A program made the translations under genes and the position numbers. Below, piece after piece: positions 49,500 through 58,602 of a stretch of DNA of 64,000 nucleotides. The DNA comes from an uncultured bacterium (GTDB lineage Bacteria > Hydrogenedentota > Hydrogenedentia > Hydrogenedentales > CAILVY01). Below the pieces are notes generated by a model. The model made no database searches and had not been told where the DNA came from. It saw nothing but the letters and a program-made list of their open reading frames with translations. The stretch's first letter is position 1, and every line of letters starts with the position of its first letter. Location of the stretch: NCBI GenBank assembly GCA_937951485.1, contig CALEDJ010000003.1, positions 49,663 to 113,662 on the forward strand, given 5' to 3'.

Positions 49500-49580
49500 G
49501 CCTGAAAAAAAATACGGCAAGGACAGATGGGACGACAGAGGCGACAGAGACAGCAAAGATGCCAGGGACACAAAAGCACC
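49500..49580 (+). repeat. Purine-rich tract (AAGGACAGATGGGACGACAG type)
   Basis: Another member of the GGACAGR-type low-complexity family, between the recombinase and the membrane-protein gene. Confidence 0.5.
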
Positions 49581-49677
49581 AGGGATGGCAAGCAGCGAAT
49601 GGTTGTCCTTGCCGTCCTTTGCCCTGAATGCCGTCGCATTGTTATCCTCGATTGCGAAAAACCTTGAGGAAATCGCG

Positions 49678-50154
49678 ATGAACGAGAACGTCAAGCGGGC
49701 TGCCGTGCGGTTTGTATTGTTCGCCCTGCTGGGGCTGCTGCTGGAAGTGTTCTTCACCGCATCGGGGTCGCTGTTGCGCGGCAACTGGAACATGCGCGGC
49801 AACACGTCGCCGTGGATGATGCTGGATTATGGACTGCTCGGCGTGCTGGTGCTGCCTGTTTCAGGACGGCTGAAAGCGTGGCATTGGCCGCTGGTCGCCC
49901 GCGCCGCCGTGTATATGCTTTTGATCTTTCTCGTGGAGTACGTTTCCGGGATGATCTTCACCCGTCTCCTCGGCTTGCGCATCTGGGATTACAGCCACAT
50001 GCGCTACAACCTCCACGGGCAGATTGTGCTGTCTTACGCGCCGTTCTGGTTCGCTTTGGGACTGGTCGTGGAGTACCTGCACCGCAAGATCGACGCTTTC
50101 GCCGTTGTGCTGTTGCGCGGTATTACGGCCGAGGATTTGGAGCGGCTTCGGTAG
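49678..50154 (+). CDS. CmpB-like integral membrane protein (putative ABC-transporter permease family)
   Basis: A 158-residue protein with about four membrane helices, start at 49678 behind GAGGAAA. Its FVLFALLGLLLEVFFTA and SGMIFTRLLGLRIWDYS, then YNLHGQIVLSYAPFWFALGL match the CmpB-type family (PF06541), annotated as ABC permease but usually alone. The function is unknown. It is not clearly linked to either neighbour. Confidence 0.72.
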   Translation: MNENVKRAAVRFVLFALLGLLLEVFFTASGSLLRGNWNMRGNTSPWMMLDYGLLGVLVLPVSGRLKAWHWPLVARAAVYMLLIFLVEYVSGMIFTRLLGLRIWDYSHMRYNLHGQIVLSYAPFWFALGLVVEYLHRKIDAFAVVLLRGITAEDLERLR

Positions 50155-50240
50155 CGGAACGGTCGGACGAGTCGGACAGGGTGCTGGCGGGATGCGGGAA
50201 AGGAACGCAGGCAGCGGAACTCCGGAGATGGGTGTGTGCG

Positions 50241-50999
50241 CTACCTGCTCCTGACTCTCAGAGTACCAGAACGCCGCGCGGGCGGGCGCGGGAGTTCCGG
50301 GTTGTGGCGCGTCTGGTAGTCTTCCATGTCCGCGACGAAATCATTGGACGACACAAAGGCGATGTCTTCCGGGGGACGGACGGGCAGGTTTTTTTCCGCG
50401 AAACGCTTCCAGGTGTAGAACTCCACGGAACCATCCATGAAAAGCACGTTGCTCCCGCCGGGGATGTGATTGAACGCGGCGATGTCTTCGCCGAGGGCGA
50501 GGTCCCACATCAGCGGGATGCGCGGCGGCATGCGCGTGGGATGCGGCGCGGGGATCGGCGCCACGGTGTATGCGCCGAGATAATCGTAACTCATGCGCAG
50601 GCTCGCTGCGTAGTCCACTTTGGTGTTCAGCGGCCGCCGCTCGCCGGTTTTTTCATAAAAAAAAGAGCCCCGGCCACCCTGCGTATCCGACGGACAGGCA
50701 AAAACAGTGAGTTCAACGACATAGTCCCGCCGGAAGGGGATCAGACAATCCGCGTTGTCGTTGCCGCCGCTCCAAGGGAACATGCGGTCGTGCTCGGCGG
50801 CGTACATCTGCATGGCCATGCCCAGTTGCATCAGGTTGTTCGCGCAGGACCCGCGCCGCGCGGCTTCGCGCGCGCGCGCCAAGGCCGGCAGCAATATCGC
50901 CGCGAGCATGCCGATAATGGCCACAACACTGGTCAATTCAATCAGGGTGAAGCCGGTGCGATGTCGCCGCGCCTGCCGGTATCGCTCAGTCGTGTTCAT
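50241..50999 (-). CDS. Prepilin-type pseudopilin with C-terminal H-x(n)-DG motif (GspG-like)
   Basis: 252 residues, last gene of the pseudopilin operon. The prepilin peptidase site is RTG|FTLIE (Gly16, Glu21 at +5), followed by the hydrophobic N-helix [20 protein letters not shown]. The C-terminal part carries [19 protein letters not shown], the H-x(n)-DG signature with ten intervening residues, one more than the family name implies. GAGAGGAAG lies upstream of 50999. Such proteins form the shaft of type II secretion or type IV pilus-like structures. Its start lies within the end of the upstream gene. Confidence 0.85.
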   Translation of the reverse strand: MNTTERYRQARRHRTGFTLIELTSVVAIIGMLAAILLPALARAREAARRGSCANNLMQLGMAMQMYAAEHDRMFPWSGGNDNADCLIPFRRDYVVELTVFACPSDTQGGRGSFFYEKTGERRPLNTKVDYAASLRMSYDYLGAYTVAPIPAPHPTRMPPRIPLMWDLALGEDIAAFNHIPGGSNVLFMDGSVEFYTWKRFAEKNLPVRPPEDIAFVSSNDFVADMEDYQTRHNPELPRPPARRSGTLRVRSR

Positions 51000-51495
51000 G
51001 CTTCCTCTCCACCGCTGCGGTCTGCATCGCTGCGTCCATGCCCGTCCATGCCCGTCCGTGTTCCTGCTTTTTTTCCACGCGCCACGGGCCTGTGCGCAGC
51101 CCGCCGCCGGGTTGAATCTCCACCTCGGCCACAATGACCTGCTTTTGCCCCGGGCCGACGCCGTCCGCCACAATCCCTTCGGAGCGAACGGCATAGACGC
51201 CGGCGCGCGGCCCGCGCGTCACCGCGACGGAGAAGCGCCCGTCGCCGAGCGGTGTGTCGGATTCGCCCTTGTAGGTGTCCGGATGCGCCCGGAGCATGGC
51301 GAACGCCTTCTCAAGCCCCGCTTCGGCCAGCGCCAGCGCCGTCTCGACGTTCTCCTGACGCTTGATCTCCGCCATGGTCATGTGCAGATGCCGCAGCGCG
51401 GCGGTCGTGCCGATGCTCAGTATGGCGACAAAAACGATGGCGACTATCAGGACCGACCCCGCAGCGCGGGGGCGATGGGCGCAGTGCGGCGTCAT
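50986..51495 (-). CDS. PilX/GspK-like minor pseudopilin
   Basis: A 169-residue protein behind GGGAGGG. Its hydrophobic N-helix ([20 protein letters not shown]) follows RPRAA, with an atypical cleavage site and no Glu at +5, as in PilX or Gsp[20 protein letters not shown] is the usual following helix. The last ~25 residues ([20 protein letters not shown]) are encoded by a low-complexity CATGGACGGGCATGGACG stretch. It overlaps its neighbours on both sides. Confidence 0.75.
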   Translation of the reverse strand: MTPHCAHRPRAAGSVLIVAIVFVAILSIGTTAALRHLHMTMAEIKRQENVETALALAEAGLEKAFAMLRAHPDTYKGESDTPLGDGRFSVAVTRGPRAGVYAVRSEGIVADGVGPGQKQVIVAEVEIQPGGGLRTGPWRVEKKQEHGRAWTGMDAAMQTAAVERKHEHD

Positions 51496-52151
51496 TGGTC
51501 CGCCCTCCCTGTATCGGCGCCGCGGGGCGACGCGATACAATGATGCTTCATCGGGCGCGGCATGCGCTCGCCGTCGTCCGGGCGCAATTGAAACTCCAGC
51601 GAAATGCGCACCGCGCCGCCGCGTTGCGGGGGGGCCACGGTGAAGACAGGTTCCGCCACGCGCAGTGCGTATGTTTGCAAGCGTTCTATCTGGAACGTAC
51701 CGCCGTCGTCCACAAGGTCCATCCGGCTCAGGCGGTTGTCCCCTCGTATGGCCCCAAAGACCGCGTAGCGCGCGGGGCCGTCCGCAGACGGCATGCGCAG
51801 TACAATGCGGTCCTGTCCGGTTTCGTGATTGCCGACGCGCGGCGCGACGCCGTGCGACGCGCGCACCAGCGCGGTGAATTCACGCCGGACCTCCGACGCC
51901 GCCAGCACCCGATCCAGCGACAGCGCATTCAACGCCGACAACTGCACGCTGCTGACGAAAACCTTGCCGAACGTCGTCAGGATCATCGTGATGATCATGA
52001 CGCTCATCAGCACTTCGACAAGGGAGAGGCCGGCCCGCCGATCGCGGCGCGCGGCTGCCGGGACCGCAGGCGTCCCGCCTGCAGGCTGCATGGTGGGTTT
52101 CGTGGCGCGTTGCGCCACTTCACCCACCCTGCATGGTCTTGCGGTTCGCAT
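51492..52151 (-). CDS. GspJ/PilW-like minor pseudopilin
   Basis: A 219-residue protein with prepilin site RRAG|LSLVE (Gly41, Glu46), then VLMSVMIITMILTTFGKVFV. The leader is unusually long at 41 residues. It contains MQPAGGTPAVPAA, encoded by a GCAGGCGTCCCGCCTGC palindrome (52066-52082) of the same class as intergenic repeats here, so the true start may be the inner ATG. The mature part is beta-rich. It overlaps both neighbours by a few nt. Confidence 0.75.
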   Translation of the reverse strand: MRTARPCRVGEVAQRATKPTMQPAGGTPAVPAAARRDRRAGLSLVEVLMSVMIITMILTTFGKVFVSSVQLSALNALSLDRVLAASEVRREFTALVRASHGVAPRVGNHETGQDRIVLRMPSADGPARYAVFGAIRGDNRLSRMDLVDDGGTFQIERLQTYALRVAEPVFTVAPPQRGGAVRISLEFQLRPDDGERMPRPMKHHCIASPRGADTGRADQ

Positions 52152-52153
52152 AA

Positions 52154-52582
52154 TCAGGAACCCTTCTCCGCGATCAGCGTGACGATGCGCTTCTCGATCA
52201 GGCGTCCATGTTCGCCGCGCCACCTGATGCCGACGTCCAACTCCTTCAATGCGACGCCCTGTTCGCCGCGATTGGTGACGCGGACCCGGCACACGGCATC
52301 CTTGAGGCGTTCCACTTCCGGCGTATCGCTCTGGAATACATGATCGCCGGCGACAATGTCCTTAAAAGGCAATGCGCGCAGCGTCTCGGTTTCGTTGAGG
52401 AGCGCCTGCACGGCGATGGCGGCCTCCTGCACGGCGCGCGTCTTGTCCATCGCGATCATGTACATCTGCATCGAACCCATGATCCCCGCCGTAATGACGA
52501 AGAGCGCGCACATCAACTCCACCAGACTGACGCCGGCGCGATGATTGCGGCGCATGCCGCGTTTTCTCATCCCAATTCTCAT
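52154..52582 (-). CDS. GspI/PilV-like minor pseudopilin
   Basis: A 142-residue protein with a short basic leader and prepilin site NHRAG|VSLVE (Gly17, Glu22), then LMCALFVITAGIMGSMQMYM. The TRAVQEAAIAVQALLNETET helix and LKELDVGIRWRG strand are typical of GspI/PilV. Starts at 52582, 52570 or 52555 are all possible. It lies 3 nt after the F-like gene and 2 nt before the next. Confidence 0.78.
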   Translation of the reverse strand: MRIGMRKRGMRRNHRAGVSLVELMCALFVITAGIMGSMQMYMIAMDKTRAVQEAAIAVQALLNETETLRALPFKDIVAGDHVFQSDTPEVERLKDAVCRVRVTNRGEQGVALKELDVGIRWRGEHGRLIEKRIVTLIAEKGS

Positions 52583-52585
52583 GGC

Positions 52586-54124
52586 CTATATGCTTCCCAA
52601 CATGGCTTCATAAATGCCGATCATCATCGTGAAGAAGTCCAGTTGCACCGCCAGAGTGAACGCGCCCAGGCACAGCACGCACAGCGGCGTAATCATTTCG
52701 TTCAGGATGCGCATGCGCTTGTCGGCGATGGCCTGGTGCCACTGGGCGAGGCGCGCGCAGGCGTCGGGCAGCATGCCCGAATGCCCGCCCAGTTCCATGA
52801 ACGCGAGGAACGACGGCGGCAGCGGCGCTTGCCGCGCGGCGCGCCGCCACGCCTCGGCGAGGTCGTCCCCCTCGCGCACGCGGTCGCGGGCCTGTCGCAC
52901 GGCGCGCGCGAAGACCGGATGAATCTCCGTCTCGGTGATGTTGTTCAGGGCGGCGTCCAGCGGCACGCCCGCGCGCAGGAGTTTTTCGAGGAACATGGCG
53001 ATGTTGGCTGTGTTCTGGTGGATCAGGAGGCCGCGCATGCCGGGAATCATCAGCATACCCGCCGCCACACCCCGCGTGGTGAACGAGCGCCGCCGCCACA
53101 GCCTCGCCGCGAAAAACGCACCGATGAGCACCAGGATGACCGCCGCCGCAGGCGCGGCATAACGCGGGTTTGGCGTCGTCGCAAAGCCCCGAATGGAGGA
53201 ATAGTACCCCGTCAATGACGAAAGGCCCTGCGATATGACTTCCAACATGCCGATGTGCAGGGGAGCGCCAACCTCCCTGCATATATCTGCCATCACAGGA
53301 TATAAGCGCACGGTGATGAACAGCGCCAACACGAACTGAACCAGCAGCACCAGGCCGAGATAGGTCATGTTCGGCGCGATCATGCCGCGCAGATGATACG
53401 CGCGCAGTGCGTCTTCGCCTGATTGTTCAAGGCATTCCGCCAGTTTCCCCGAATCCTCGCCCGCCTTTGCCATGTCCGCGTGGAATCGTGGAAAGAACGC
53501 GGGCAGCCGCCGCATCGCTTCAGAGAGCGGCCGGCCTGCCAGCAACTCATCCCGCAGCCGCAGCAGGACCGCCTCGACCCGCCCGGCGCGGTACAGCAGT
53601 ATCCCTGCTGGAATCAGAGACAGGCACCCCATGCCGATGAAATAGACATAAGTATAGAGGTCTGGACGATCGAGCAGGGGCGCGCCGAAGATGAAGGCGG
53701 GAACCAGGACGATGGCGACTGCTGCCAGCGCTTGGAGCATTGAGAAAACTTTCCCCGCGTGCCATTGCGTTCGGAGGCGGCGCTGCTCGCGCGCGCACGC
53801 CTCCAGCCCCTTTGCCAGGGAGCCGTTGGTCTTGGCGATGGAGGCGAGTTGATTCACGACGTGCAGTAGATCGCGCCGCCATCGGCTTGTCCGGAAATAG
53901 AGTGGTCCCCGCCACTTCTTTTTCCGCTGCCGCCGCTGGTAGTAGGGACCGGGCTTGCAGGACGGGTCTGCGTAATGCGTCGTTGCTGCGGGCGTACGCC
54001 CCGGCAGCCTGCGGCACAGCCGCACAAACCACAGGCGATCCCACGAAGAAGCCACTTCCGACGCTTCCGGTCGTTTTCTGAAGACCGAGTCAAGTTCAAA
54101 AAACAGTATTTTCTTCCAGTTCAC
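52586..54124 (-). CDS. Divergent GspF-like inner-membrane protein (long form)
   Basis: A 512-residue protein with a GTG start at 54124, one nt after the upstream GspF stop. Two T2SF-type halves are visible: HVVNQLASIAKTNGSLAKGL with LAGRPLSEAMRRLPAFFPRF and KAGEDSGKLAEC, then MFLEKLLRAGVPLDAALNNI, FMELGGHSGMLPDACARLAQ and NEMITPLCVLCLGAFTLAV. It is longer than GspF (about 400) and has a ~75-residue basic N-terminal extension. It likely pairs with the canonical GspF next door, as a second platform subunit. Confidence 0.78.
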   Translation of the reverse strand: MNWKKILFFELDSVFRKRPEASEVASSWDRLWFVRLCRRLPGRTPAATTHYADPSCKPGPYYQRRQRKKKWRGPLYFRTSRWRRDLLHVVNQLASIAKTNGSLAKGLEACAREQRRLRTQWHAGKVFSMLQALAAVAIVLVPAFIFGAPLLDRPDLYTYVYFIGMGCLSLIPAGILLYRAGRVEAVLLRLRDELLAGRPLSEAMRRLPAFFPRFHADMAKAGEDSGKLAECLEQSGEDALRAYHLRGMIAPNMTYLGLVLLVQFVLALFITVRLYPVMADICREVGAPLHIGMLEVISQGLSSLTGYYSSIRGFATTPNPRYAAPAAAVILVLIGAFFAARLWRRRSFTTRGVAAGMLMIPGMRGLLIHQNTANIAMFLEKLLRAGVPLDAALNNITETEIHPVFARAVRQARDRVREGDDLAEAWRRAARQAPLPPSFLAFMELGGHSGMLPDACARLAQWHQAIADKRMRILNEMITPLCVLCLGAFTLAVQLDFFTMMIGIYEAMLGSI

Positions 54125-54125
54125 C

Positions 54126-55346
54126 TCAGAACATCCCTACCATGGAAAATCCCTGGAAAAGCGGCCAGTACATGGCCACCACAATGCTGCCAATCAGCAC
54201 ACCCAGCACAACGATCAGGACCGGCGTCATCAACGCGCCCAGCAGCCTGTCGTGCATCATGGCCTCGCGGTCCAGGCCGTCGGCAATGCTTTCCAGGGCC
54301 GTGTCGGCCTCGCCGCGTTCCTCGCCCGTGGACAAGAGCCAACAGTATTGGTGACTGAAGAAACCCGTGTGCGAGAGCGCATCCGCGATACGCTCTCCCC
54401 CTGCCACCTCGATCACCGCCTCATCCACCGCCCGCTGCAACTGGGGACTGCCCGACACCGCCGCCGCCAACTCAAGGCTATCCAGCACGGGCACGCGCGC
54501 CTGCAACAGCAGGCCCAGCGACCGCGCGAAGCGCGCCACGGCCATCGTGTATCGCAGGCGGCCGATGACCGGCAGGTGCAGCGTGGCCCAGTCCAGCCAG
54601 GCGCGCCCCGATTCGTGGCGTTGCAAAGACCACACGACGATGCGCAGGAAGATCACCGCAAGGGCGATGGCAATCATCACATCCACCCAATGGATCACCA
54701 GAAAATCGCTTATGCGAATGCAGCGTTGCGTGAACCAGGGAAGAGACCCGCCGAATTCCGTAAGAATTTCTCCAAAAACCGGCACCACTTTTAACAACAG
54801 GAAAGATGTCAGCGCCGCCGCCACCGCAAGGACCATCACGGGATATGCCATGCTCATTTGGATGGTGTTTTTCATGTTCACCATGCGGCCGGTGTAGGCG
54901 CAGAGCAGTTGGAGCACGCCGGCGAGGTTGCCTGTGCGTTCGCCCGCAAGCATGACGGCGGCGAATACCCGGGGAAACAGTTCGTGCTGGTTGTTGATCG
55001 CCTCATCCAGCGAAAGCCCCCGGTTCAGATCGTGGTGCAGGCGGTCCAGCACCGCCTTCAGACGCGGCGACCGCAGGTCTTTGGCGAGTGCCTTGAGGGC
55101 GGGCGTCAGCGGCAGCCCGCTGCGCGCCACCGAGGCCAGTTGCAGTGTAAACAGGTGCAACTCATCCCACGTCAATTGCCTGGACGCGCGCAGCAGCCCG
55201 CGCTCCCGGTGCATCTCCTCCACCGAGGTCACGGTCAACCCGCGCTCCTGCAAGCGCCGCGTGACCCGGTGCGCCGACTGCTCCTCCATGGTCCCCGTGA
55301 CCGCGTTCCCTGCGTCATCCACCGCCCGATATCTGTATGTCGTCAT
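54126..55346 (-). CDS. GspF/PilC-type inner-membrane platform protein
   Basis: A 406-residue standard-length T2SS/T4P platform protein, first gene of the six-gene operon, with GAGG upstream of 55346. The N-terminal soluble part (TTYRYRAVDDAGNAVTGTME) is typical. The two T2SF halves are LASVARSGLPLTPALKAL with VMLAGERTGNLAGVLQLL, and FARSLGLLLQARVPVLDSLE with LSTGEERGEADTALESIA, followed by LMTPVLIVVLGVLIGSIVVA. No GspE ATPase, GspD secretin or prepilin peptidase is in the window, so these must be supplied elsewhere. Confidence 0.92.
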   Translation of the reverse strand: MTTYRYRAVDDAGNAVTGTMEEQSAHRVTRRLQERGLTVTSVEEMHRERGLLRASRQLTWDELHLFTLQLASVARSGLPLTPALKALAKDLRSPRLKAVLDRLHHDLNRGLSLDEAINNQHELFPRVFAAVMLAGERTGNLAGVLQLLCAYTGRMVNMKNTIQMSMAYPVMVLAVAAALTSFLLLKVVPVFGEILTEFGGSLPWFTQRCIRISDFLVIHWVDVMIAIALAVIFLRIVVWSLQRHESGRAWLDWATLHLPVIGRLRYTMAVARFARSLGLLLQARVPVLDSLELAAAVSGSPQLQRAVDEAVIEVAGGERIADALSHTGFFSHQYCWLLSTGEERGEADTALESIADGLDREAMMHDRLLGALMTPVLIVVLGVLIGSIVVAMYWPLFQGFSMVGMF

Positions 55347-55659
55347 GCCGGCATCCTCGCATCGCGTCGTGCCTTTTCCAGTATGGATATGACCGCCGTC
55401 GCGAAAAACGATCACAAAGTTCTGGAGTCCAGGCTTCAGCCTGTCAGCGTTCTGGAATCCAGGCTTCAGTCTGTGGGGTGCAGGCGTCTCGCCGGGATAG
55501 CGCCTGCTGAGACCTTCGGTCGGCTTTTGTGGCGCGGTTGTGAGACCGGCCGCAACGGAAAAATACTGGAGATCAAGTAATCACGTTTCCCGCAAGGACA
55601 TGTTTGCTCCAATCGTTGCAGGTTGGAGCGGAATGTATCCCGCTGAACGTCTTGCCGGT
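55347..55659. repeat. Intergenic CAGGCTTCAG and CAGGCGTCTCG modules
   Basis: No gene is seen. 55420-55480 holds two tandem copies of TTCTGGARTCCAGGCTTCAG, like 8108-8155, and 55481-55495 adds GCAGGCGTCTCGCCGG. The rest shows no further structure. Confidence 0.55.
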
Positions 55660-57006
55660 TCAGGCCATCAAATCCTTGGCGTTCGCGTGAATCCGTTCGA
55701 TGGCATCCGCGATGCTTTCCATGTCGCTTCGGGGTCCGAGAAGCATGTTCTGGGTGAACCACACGGCCTCGGTGCATAAGCGGTCGTTCTCCGGGCAGTC
55801 GATCCGATCGAAATATTCGTCAATGGTGTCTTTGCCATACACATTCAGATAACCGCGTGAGTACAGGGTTTCTTTCAGGAACGGCATTTTGTTCAAAGGG
55901 GTGTAGCCGGGCGAATTGGGAATGCCTTCTGCGCTCAGGGCCTGCCGGAAGCGCTCTCGGGGAAGGCCGCCGAAGGCTTCGGCGTCATAACGGAACATAT
56001 AGAGGTGATAGGCGTTCCGGGTCGTGCCTTCATACGGCCTGGCGGGATGAATTCCGGGGATGGCTTCGAGTCGCCTGGTCAGATACTCTGCGTTCTGTTC
56101 GCGGATCTGGCTTTCGGCTTCGACCCGGGTCAGTTGTTCGAGCAGCAGCGCGCCCTGAAATTCAGTCATCCTCAGGTTGGCGCCGTTCTGCACGTATGAA
56201 AAGCCGCTGGTGAGATGCCAGGGCCGGCCGTTGGTGTGGAACACAAAAGCGCGCTCCATGAGGTCTTCCCGGTTTGTCAGCATCGCGCCGCCTTCCCCGC
56301 CGCTGATATTCTTGGTCACCTGGAAACTGAAGCAGCCCGTTTCCCCGAGACTTCCCACGCGCTTCCCGCGCCACTCCGCAAAGTGCGCCTGACAGGCGTC
56401 TTCGATGACGGGAACCTCCCGCCTTTTGGAGATGTCGAGGATTGTGTCCATGTCGGCGACATAACCGCCGATGTGGACGGGGATTATCGCCCGGGTACGA
56501 TCGGTCATCGCCGCCTCGATTTTGGCGGCATCAATCTGGAAGGTGTTCGTGTCGGTGTCCACGAAGACGGGCAAGGCGTATTGCAGCAAGACGACGTTGA
56601 TGGTGGCGACAAAGGTGTAGGGGGGAACGATGACCTCGTCGCCGGGGCCGACACCGAGCGCATTGAGCGAGGCATACAAGGCGCTCGTGCCATTCGCCAC
56701 GGCAAGACAATGCCTGCTTCCCATTGTTCTGGCATACTCGTCCTCGAAACGCTTGACATAGTCGCCGTTCAGACGGCACCAGCCATGCGCCCGCAGGACT
56801 TCCAGCCATACTTGTTCATGTCGCGCATCCGTCCGGGGCCAACCGGGAAACGTTCCCTTGAATATCTTTTCCCCACCGAGCAGCGCCGGCTTTGATGGGC
56901 TTGCCGAATATGCCCGTTTTGGGCCTGTCTGAAGCATCGCCAGGGCAGCCGCGCCACCCACCCCGGCCCGGATAAAAGCGCGCCGCCCCATTCTTTTCGT
57001 CTTCAT
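55660..57006 (-). CDS. DegT-family aminotransferase with a Tat signal peptide
   Basis: A 448-residue protein behind AGGAGGG. It opens MKTKRMGRRAFIRAGVGGAA, a twin-arginine signal (RRAFIR) with hydrophobic core and cleavage near YSA. The mature part is a DegT/DnrJ fold: VANGTSALYASLNALGVGPG, VIVPPYTFVATINVV, VIEDACQAHFAEW and the PLP lysine in SFQVTKNISGGEGG, so the catalytic set looks intact. Tat export would carry it folded with PLP. A PLP sugar aminotransferase outside the cytoplasm is unusual. A perfect TATAAT lies at 57058-57063 (minus strand) upstream, with a poor -35. Confidence 0.88.
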   Translation of the reverse strand: MKTKRMGRRAFIRAGVGGAAALAMLQTGPKRAYSASPSKPALLGGEKIFKGTFPGWPRTDARHEQVWLEVLRAHGWCRLNGDYVKRFEDEYARTMGSRHCLAVANGTSALYASLNALGVGPGDEVIVPPYTFVATINVVLLQYALPVFVDTDTNTFQIDAAKIEAAMTDRTRAIIPVHIGGYVADMDTILDISKRREVPVIEDACQAHFAEWRGKRVGSLGETGCFSFQVTKNISGGEGGAMLTNREDLMERAFVFHTNGRPWHLTSGFSYVQNGANLRMTEFQGALLLEQLTRVEAESQIREQNAEYLTRRLEAIPGIHPARPYEGTTRNAYHLYMFRYDAEAFGGLPRERFRQALSAEGIPNSPGYTPLNKMPFLKETLYSRGYLNVYGKDTIDEYFDRIDCPENDRLCTEAVWFTQNMLLGPRSDMESIADAIERIHANAKDLMA

Positions 57007-57128
57007 TTTCAGTCCCTCCTGTCAAAGTAGGTAAACAATCCATTCTGGACGGCTTGCATTATACATAAAATGGAAAGGCCTTATTGACTTGCTGTTCGGC
57101 CCACGCTGCAGTCGGATTGCTTGCTTTT

Positions 57129-58259
57129 CTACCCAGTGACCCGGCGCATAAGGGCTTCGAGTGGTCCCAGTGTGTACCGTCTCGAGTAGAGCACCGAGAA
57201 TGTGACCGCGGCGGCAAAGAAGCCACAGGATATGAGGAACGAGGTCATACGGTCTTGTTGCAGTATGTCCAATATAAGCATAGGCCCCAAGACCAGCGTC
57301 GTGTGCGCGAGGTAGTGGGTGAGGGACATACGGCCGGTGGTGGCCAGCGCATTGATGATGCGGGATGTCCGAAACCGGTCCGCCAATTCGAGGCATACGA
57401 GAATCGCGGAAATGGCCACCAACTGGCGCGCCGACATGACAATTAAATCGGGTTCCACTGTCAGGAATCGCAACATACCGTCTGCGAAAGCCACGCCCAT
57501 GTCGGGATGGCGGAAGAAGCGCAGGAAGCCGGGGAAGGTCATCGCAAATTCGAAGAGCAGCGTGATGGGAATGAAGATGAGGAGGCAGCGTCGCCGTCCT
57601 TCTTTTTCGAATACGGGCTGCCGGGCGAGCCACATGCCGACCAGGGCGTAGGCGGTCCAGGGGAAGACCGGATGGTAGCCGTTCAGAAAGGTGTTTCGGA
57701 CAAAGCCGCCGGGCGTCAGGTACCCGTTGTACCATATGTGTCCGTTTTCCCATCCAATCTTGTTGTCAAAAATCCGGTTGATAAAGCAGGCTACGATCAT
57801 CACCAATGCGGCGGCGGCCAGAGATGTCCACGAGGGTCTGAAGAGGAACAGGGCGCAAAGGACCATGTAGAAGCCATAGAAATGAAGAATGTCCCCCGGC
57901 CAGACCTGGTAGTTAAAAATACCCAACACGACGAGAAACACGCCTCTCTTGATTATGCGCAACGTGCTGTCCCGCCGAAGCGCCGAATCGCCCGATTCCA
58001 GGGCCTTATGCGCGAGGAGCGCGAGACCCGCGCCCATGATCGTTACAAAAGCGGGCGCCGCCCGGCCTTCGATATGCGAGAAGAACCAGACCAGCCAGCC
58101 GGGTCCTTTCCCGTCGGCCTCCATGGCGTTCTTGTAGTTTTCGATCACCATGAAGAAGATGGCGAGGGATCGAGCCATGTCGATGCCGAGAATGCGATGG
58201 CCTTTTCTGGGAGCATCATCGAGACCGGAATGCGTCACCTGGTCTTTGAAGTCCGACAT
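57129..58259 (-). CDS. DUF418/HGSNAT-like multipass membrane protein, putative acyltransferase
   Basis: A 376-residue protein with about 10 membrane helices. RILGIDMARSLAIFFMVIEN near the N-terminus and MSLTHYLAHTTLVLGPMLIL, then GPLEALMRRVTG at the end fit the DUF418/heparan-glucosaminide acetyltransferase group, which moves acyl groups across the membrane to sugars. No ribosome site precedes 58259; the ATG at MARSLA (28th codon) is an alternative. It lies upstream of the Tat-DegT gene on the same strand, so amino-sugar acylation is conceivable but unproven. Confidence 0.7.
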   Translation of the reverse strand: MSDFKDQVTHSGLDDAPRKGHRILGIDMARSLAIFFMVIENYKNAMEADGKGPGWLVWFFSHIEGRAAPAFVTIMGAGLALLAHKALESGDSALRRDSTLRIIKRGVFLVVLGIFNYQVWPGDILHFYGFYMVLCALFLFRPSWTSLAAAALVMIVACFINRIFDNKIGWENGHIWYNGYLTPGGFVRNTFLNGYHPVFPWTAYALVGMWLARQPVFEKEGRRRCLLIFIPITLLFEFAMTFPGFLRFFRHPDMGVAFADGMLRFLTVEPDLIVMSARQLVAISAILVCLELADRFRTSRIINALATTGRMSLTHYLAHTTLVLGPMLILDILQQDRMTSFLISCGFFAAAVTFSVLYSRRYTLGPLEALMRRVTG

Positions 58260-58602
58260 AAATCCGAATTATTCAGTCAGTGTTGTCCAAAACAGATTGT
58301 CAAGGGAATGAAGGGCTATGCCCGGAAGCCCTTGAGAATCCTGTGGAATCAAGATGATGTGGCGGGCTTATCCTATGCGTAAACCGCTCCGTGGGTATTC
58401 CTGAGATATCATTGACCCCATTACCAAGGTGTCCCGTGTTATCCCCCCTCACCCCATCCCTCTCCCGGAGGGAGAGGGAGCACAAACATGCCTCAGGTTT
58501 CGCCATATACCCCCTCTCCCACTGGGAGAGGGGTGGGGTGAGGGGAAAGGTTACCATACTAGAAGGCTTTTCCCGGCAATCAGAATATTTTGGACAGTAA
58601 TG
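58260..58602. repeat. Gap with CCCTCACCCC/GGGGTGAGGG palindromic element
   Basis: 58445-58544 is a long palindromic module. The outer ends are CCCCCTCACCCCATCCCTCT and GGGGTGGGGTGAGGGG, with inner hairpins CCTCTCCCGGAGGGAGAGG and CCCTCTCCCACTGGGAGAGG. It matches the module at 33472-33573. I see nothing else. Confidence 0.65.
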
